A DNA stretch of 64,000 bases from Volvox africanus (taxonomy: Eukaryota; Chlorophyta; Chlorophyceae; Chlamydomonadales; Volvocaceae), in contig BSDZ01000011.1 in the NCBI GenBank assembly GCA_030268105.1, forward strand, positions 2,951,001 through 3,015,000, in the 5' to 3' direction. Position 1 is the first letter of the stretch. Each line of letters starts with the position of its first letter. This document shows positions 60,901 through 64,000 of the stretch, one piece after another. A model generated the notes under the pieces. It made no database searches, was not told where the DNA came from, and was given only the letters and a program-made list of their open reading frames with translations. The translations under genes and the position numbers were made by a program.

Positions 60901-63900
60901 CCCGTGCGCGGTCCTGAACCCTGCAGCTTCACTGTGGAAGCGTCCTTCGCAGGGCCCATATCGGGCCGCTTGGCGCGGCAGCATTTCACCACCAACCATT
61001 TGGAGCATCAGGTGGGACCCCCAGGGCACGGGCAGCTGCGCGCTGGCGCGGCATACCGCAGGCGTCAAAGCTTAAACCCATTAAATTATATACGACTTGG
61101 ACGCGCAAGTTTAGGCTGCGTCGTTACCAGCTGATGAACCTTTTCGTTAAAAGCCGTGATTTTGTAGATCCTGTGGTGCGGCGAGGAATCTGGATGCGTT
61201 CCCACCCAGAGGATGGCTACGGCCTGGCCCCGTCCCCGGTCGACGGGATACAACCGCCGGGTACGACCGTGTCTCGGGGGTAATGTATGCGGCTGACGGT
61301 CCTGCTCCTGGTTCCTTTTCCATGCCCCTTCTTCTGCGTTACTCATGCAAGGGCGCTGCTCTGATGATGGCGCTGCTGGACTATTGGGACCCAGACGCTT
61401 ACGGCCTGGGAGATCTGCTGGGCCAGCTGGACTTTATGCACCCAGCCAACGGAGAAGCGCCGCCCAAGTTCATAACGGTAATGGTCATGTGGGGCTGCGG
61501 CTACTTCTCTGGGTCTGTAAAGGTGTCTCCAGAAGAGGCCGGCTCTTGCCCCCTCTTCTGTGCTGATGAGTGGGCCGTATCGAGAAAGCGTGTGGACTGT
61601 GGAGAGGGGTGTGCGCTTGTTCTCCCTTTCTTAAAGGACATGCCGTGCACGCAAACTTGCTGTGCTGATGACTGCCTGCTCATATGAGCAAGCTACAAGT
61701 TGCAAATCCGTCGTAGAGTTACGAGCTGGTGTCATTTCAGGACATACTGCCCTTATGAAACGTGTGACCCTTTCCGTTCCCTCCGCGTCAACCGCCCTGG
61801 TACGCCCAACATGGTCGACAGACCGTTGATGGCCAACTTCTGGAGATGGAAGACGACGAGCCGCCCACCGACAGCGACGATGAGTCAAGTGATGACGGTA
61901 CTAGGGGCGGAGCGGCCGGGCCCCGCACGCGGATCGCCACGGGCGGCCGCACCGTGCAGGTGAGGTCGGTTATTCAAGGCCCCACAGCAGTAGTGGGTTC
62001 ACTGATCCCGTTCTGGGATCCTGGGACCCGTGTTCAACCCGCAGCACCAGCTCTCCCTTCTGCGCACCTAAAAAATTGCGTGGTACCAGGTGGTTGAATA
62101 TGATGATTCCACCAGCACTCTTGGACACAAGCAAGCAAGCAATATCGCTGTCCTGAAGTCGCAACTTTCATTGGTCTGCATTCAAGACATTGTCCCACCC
62201 TAGCGTACCGTACTCCATATGGGAGCTGCTCTGCAGCTGAGGACCCAGGGGTACAAGATATCCTCAATGGGGTCTTCAGTTGGAGCGCAGCTCTCAAAGG
62301 TTGGCGCACTTGGTGCCCGATTCTGCGCCCCACGGCCCCAACGCTGTGTCTGAAAGCTTTACCTTCCATGCTTCTTCTTAACAAACCCAACCCGCACATT
62401 TTGTTTGTCTCCACACCGCTCGCATTGTTCGCATCGTTGCATCCCTGCCTTCGTACTACCTGTGCTTCGTATTCCCTGATAACGCGGGCCGCTTCACACG
62501 CACTGTAGATGACCCTGCTCCCTGATTCGTCCTTGGTCTAGCAACTTGTTTACTTCTGACCTCCGGCGCTGCCGTGGACCCTCCCGGGTTATCTCTGTGA
62601 CCATTTCTCTGTCCACAGCTGGGTCCGGGCAGCCTTGGTCCGTTGGCCAGGGACGCCCAGGGCGCCTCCTTCATGCAACAGTACTATAGCGCATACGGCA
62701 TGGCTAACGGCGGCGCCGGTTCCAACGGCGGCGGCATCAGTGGTGGCGGCGGCGCTTTGCTGTCGGATCTGGCAGGGGGCATGCAGCTGCGGGGCCCCGG
62801 TCCAGGAGGGCCGGGCGACAAGGTGCACAGTGACTCGGAGGTACGGAGCGTCCATTGGGCTTGGCCTTGTGCGTTTCCCTTTCCACCATATTAAGTGGGT
62901 CGCTGTGCTGGCTGCGGGGCCTCGCCAAGCTGCTCGGCATCAGTTGCGTGTATCTGCAGGCCTCCACGTTCTTACGTCGCCTCCCTCAGAATGTAGTAAC
63001 AGCATTCAAAAGCATTGGTAAGAGTAGAACTACCGGTGCTCCCTCCCTACGTATCACTCTTTCGCCAGCTCGTCGTTTCTCCCACCTCCTCTCCTTTGAC
63101 ATCAAGAACTTGACTCCCACCCCATCGTCAGGACCTCTGAATTCACGTGGCCCCAGGTGTCCCATACTGTTTCCATGTCTCCCCCCCTCCCCTCTCAACT
63201 CTGCGCCCGCCCTTTGTTCCCGGTGCAAGAGCACCAGAGACGTCTCCCGCGGATGCTTTGCCTCCCCAACGCGGCCACAACCTAGTATATACCTTGGCAG
63301 CGTCTCATACCTCCCTACTTCACAACCATTCCCTCCTATTTTCCTTCCTCGCTGCTCCCGCCTCGCAGATGGTGATGGACCCCAAGAAGGCCAAGCGGCG
63401 GGCTCGGCTTGCCCTGCAGCGCGCGCAGCTCAAGGCGGAGCAGGCAAAAGCTACCGAGGGGCTGGCAGCGTGCCTGCCCATGATGGCTGCGCTGCAGGTG
63501 CAGTCACCAACAAGCTCGTTTGCTGCGGAGGGCCCCGGCAATCGGGCGCTGGTCGGCGGGGTGAGTGGAAGAAATGCTTGGGATGCTTGGTTGCACCGAT
63601 TGGCCGCAGGGGGCTGCTGGGACAGCATGCAAGATGGCCCGCATCTACCTCTGCGAATACCTTGTGGTTCTTGCGACTCGCTCTGCAATTGGGACTCATC
63701 GTTTGCGTTCGCCAACCTTTTCTATTGTTTAACTCTCTGCCGGCCCTATCTAAAGCGGTTGCTATTTCCGTTGCAGTCTTAAAGGAATTGGAGGCTCACC
63801 TACAGGCTCTCCTATTGGAGACCATGCGTATTGTGTGTATGTTTTGATGGTAGTTTTTATTTCCTTCTGTGTGGCAAAAATCTGCTATTGTTATTGTCTT

Positions 63901-64000
63901 GTTCGATATGCCTCCGTCCGATATGCCCTCCACGTGCATTTTGTACTCGGCTGCAGTCCGGCGGCAACGACAGCCGATCAAACAGCTTTCACACGGGCAG
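54942..64000 (+). CDS. Cytosolic carboxypeptidase (CCP/AGBL, peptidase M14), 3' end outside window
   Basis: CCPs remove C-terminal or side-chain glutamates from tubulin and tune axonemal microtubules. Exons: 54942-55114, 55446-56151, 56452-56616, 56925-57143, 57513-57663, 57961-58126, 58927-59035, 59556-59707, 60170-60313, 60927-61011, 61352-61477, 61822-61959, 62619-62840, 63369-63560, 63957 onward; phases close throughout. The family N-domain is marked by [23 protein letters not shown] (spanning exons 2/3) and HTQWFFFSV. The catalytic domain carries zinc ligands HPGE (about H475/E478, counting from 54942) and H571 in CDLHGHSRK, substrate residues in NPDGV and NYRC, DLNRVW, and the catalytic Glu in FTVEASF (about E666). 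An Ala/Gly/Ser-rich insertion fills 55620-56010. The last exons are acidic, Gly-rich, then Lys/Arg/Ala-rich. The start may lie upstream (53810 region). Confidence 0.93.
56267..56334 (+). repeat. Long near-perfect inverted repeat (hairpin) in a CCP intron
   Basis: Arms of about 30 nt, 56267-56296 and 56304-56334, are separated by a 7-nt loop (tgcttat). The inner 24-25 nt pair almost perfectly (cttgggttcgcc against ggcgaacccaag, then a C-run against a G-run). The outer bases (ggccga/ccggcc) continue with one mismatch. It sits in intron 56152-56451. Transcribed with the gene it would form a very stable stem-loop; it could be a small foldback element, a small-RNA precursor or simply a palindrome. 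Confidence 0.85.
57465..57482 (+). repeat. (CT)9 microsatellite in a polypyrimidine tract
   Basis: Nine CT units just upstream of the acceptor for the exon at 57513. It probably serves as part of the splice-site pyrimidine tract and is likely length-polymorphic. Confidence 0.9.
60561..60599 (+). repeat. Tandem 21-nt duplication in a CCP intron
   Basis: The 18-nt block catggctatgcgcgacaa occurs exactly at 60561-60578 and 60582-60599, a 21-nt period, inside intron 60314-60926. It is a local duplication without evident function. Confidence 0.85.

Overview
This is nuclear DNA from a flagellated green alga, most likely a volvocine or other chlorophycean (Chlamydomonas/Volvox-type). The evidence is many short GT-AG introns (often GTGCG or GTGAG donors and CAG acceptors), TGTAA polyadenylation motifs after several genes, large low-complexity insertions in conserved proteins, and a gene set combining plant-type (callose synthase, APRR2-like receiver) and ciliary (IFT144, tubulin carboxypeptidase) proteins. 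I cannot fix the genus. Gene models were built by hand by joining exons so that intron phase closes and the joined protein follows the known family; no transcript data were available.

Layout. (1) 1-17696, plus: a 1,3-beta-glucan (callose) synthase whose 5' end lies outside the window, 31 exons, with a roughly 1,370-residue low-complexity insertion in the middle. (2) 17697-22540: mostly 3' UTR/intergenic, with one candidate minus-strand terminal exon (19924-20211). (3) 22541-26399, minus: a complete DUF89 (ARMT1-like, damage-control phosphatase) gene, 7 exons. (4) 27333-28938, plus: a two-exon protein with an APRR2/GLK-like receiver domain but no GARP DNA-binding domain. (5) 28939-32187: no supported gene. 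(6) 32188-37375, minus: an unrecognised 786-residue coiled-coil protein, 12 exons. (7) 38539-48075, minus: complete IFT144/WDR19, 24 exons, 1,370 residues. (8) 50020-52229, minus: tRNA(Ile)-lysidine synthase (TilS), 4 exons, with an N-terminal extension. (9) 54942 (perhaps 53810) to beyond 64000, plus: a cytosolic carboxypeptidase (CCP/AGBL, M14 family) running off the window.

The genes do not form a single pathway. Two act on the cilium (IFT144 in the retrograde IFT-A complex; CCP probably trims tubulin glutamates) and the orphan coiled-coil gene sits directly downstream of IFT144 on the same strand. DUF89 and the receiver gene are divergent across about 0.9 kb, and TilS and CCP are divergent across 1.6-2.7 kb, so each pair may share promoter space. 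No transposon, CRISPR array, tRNA or rRNA gene could be supported.
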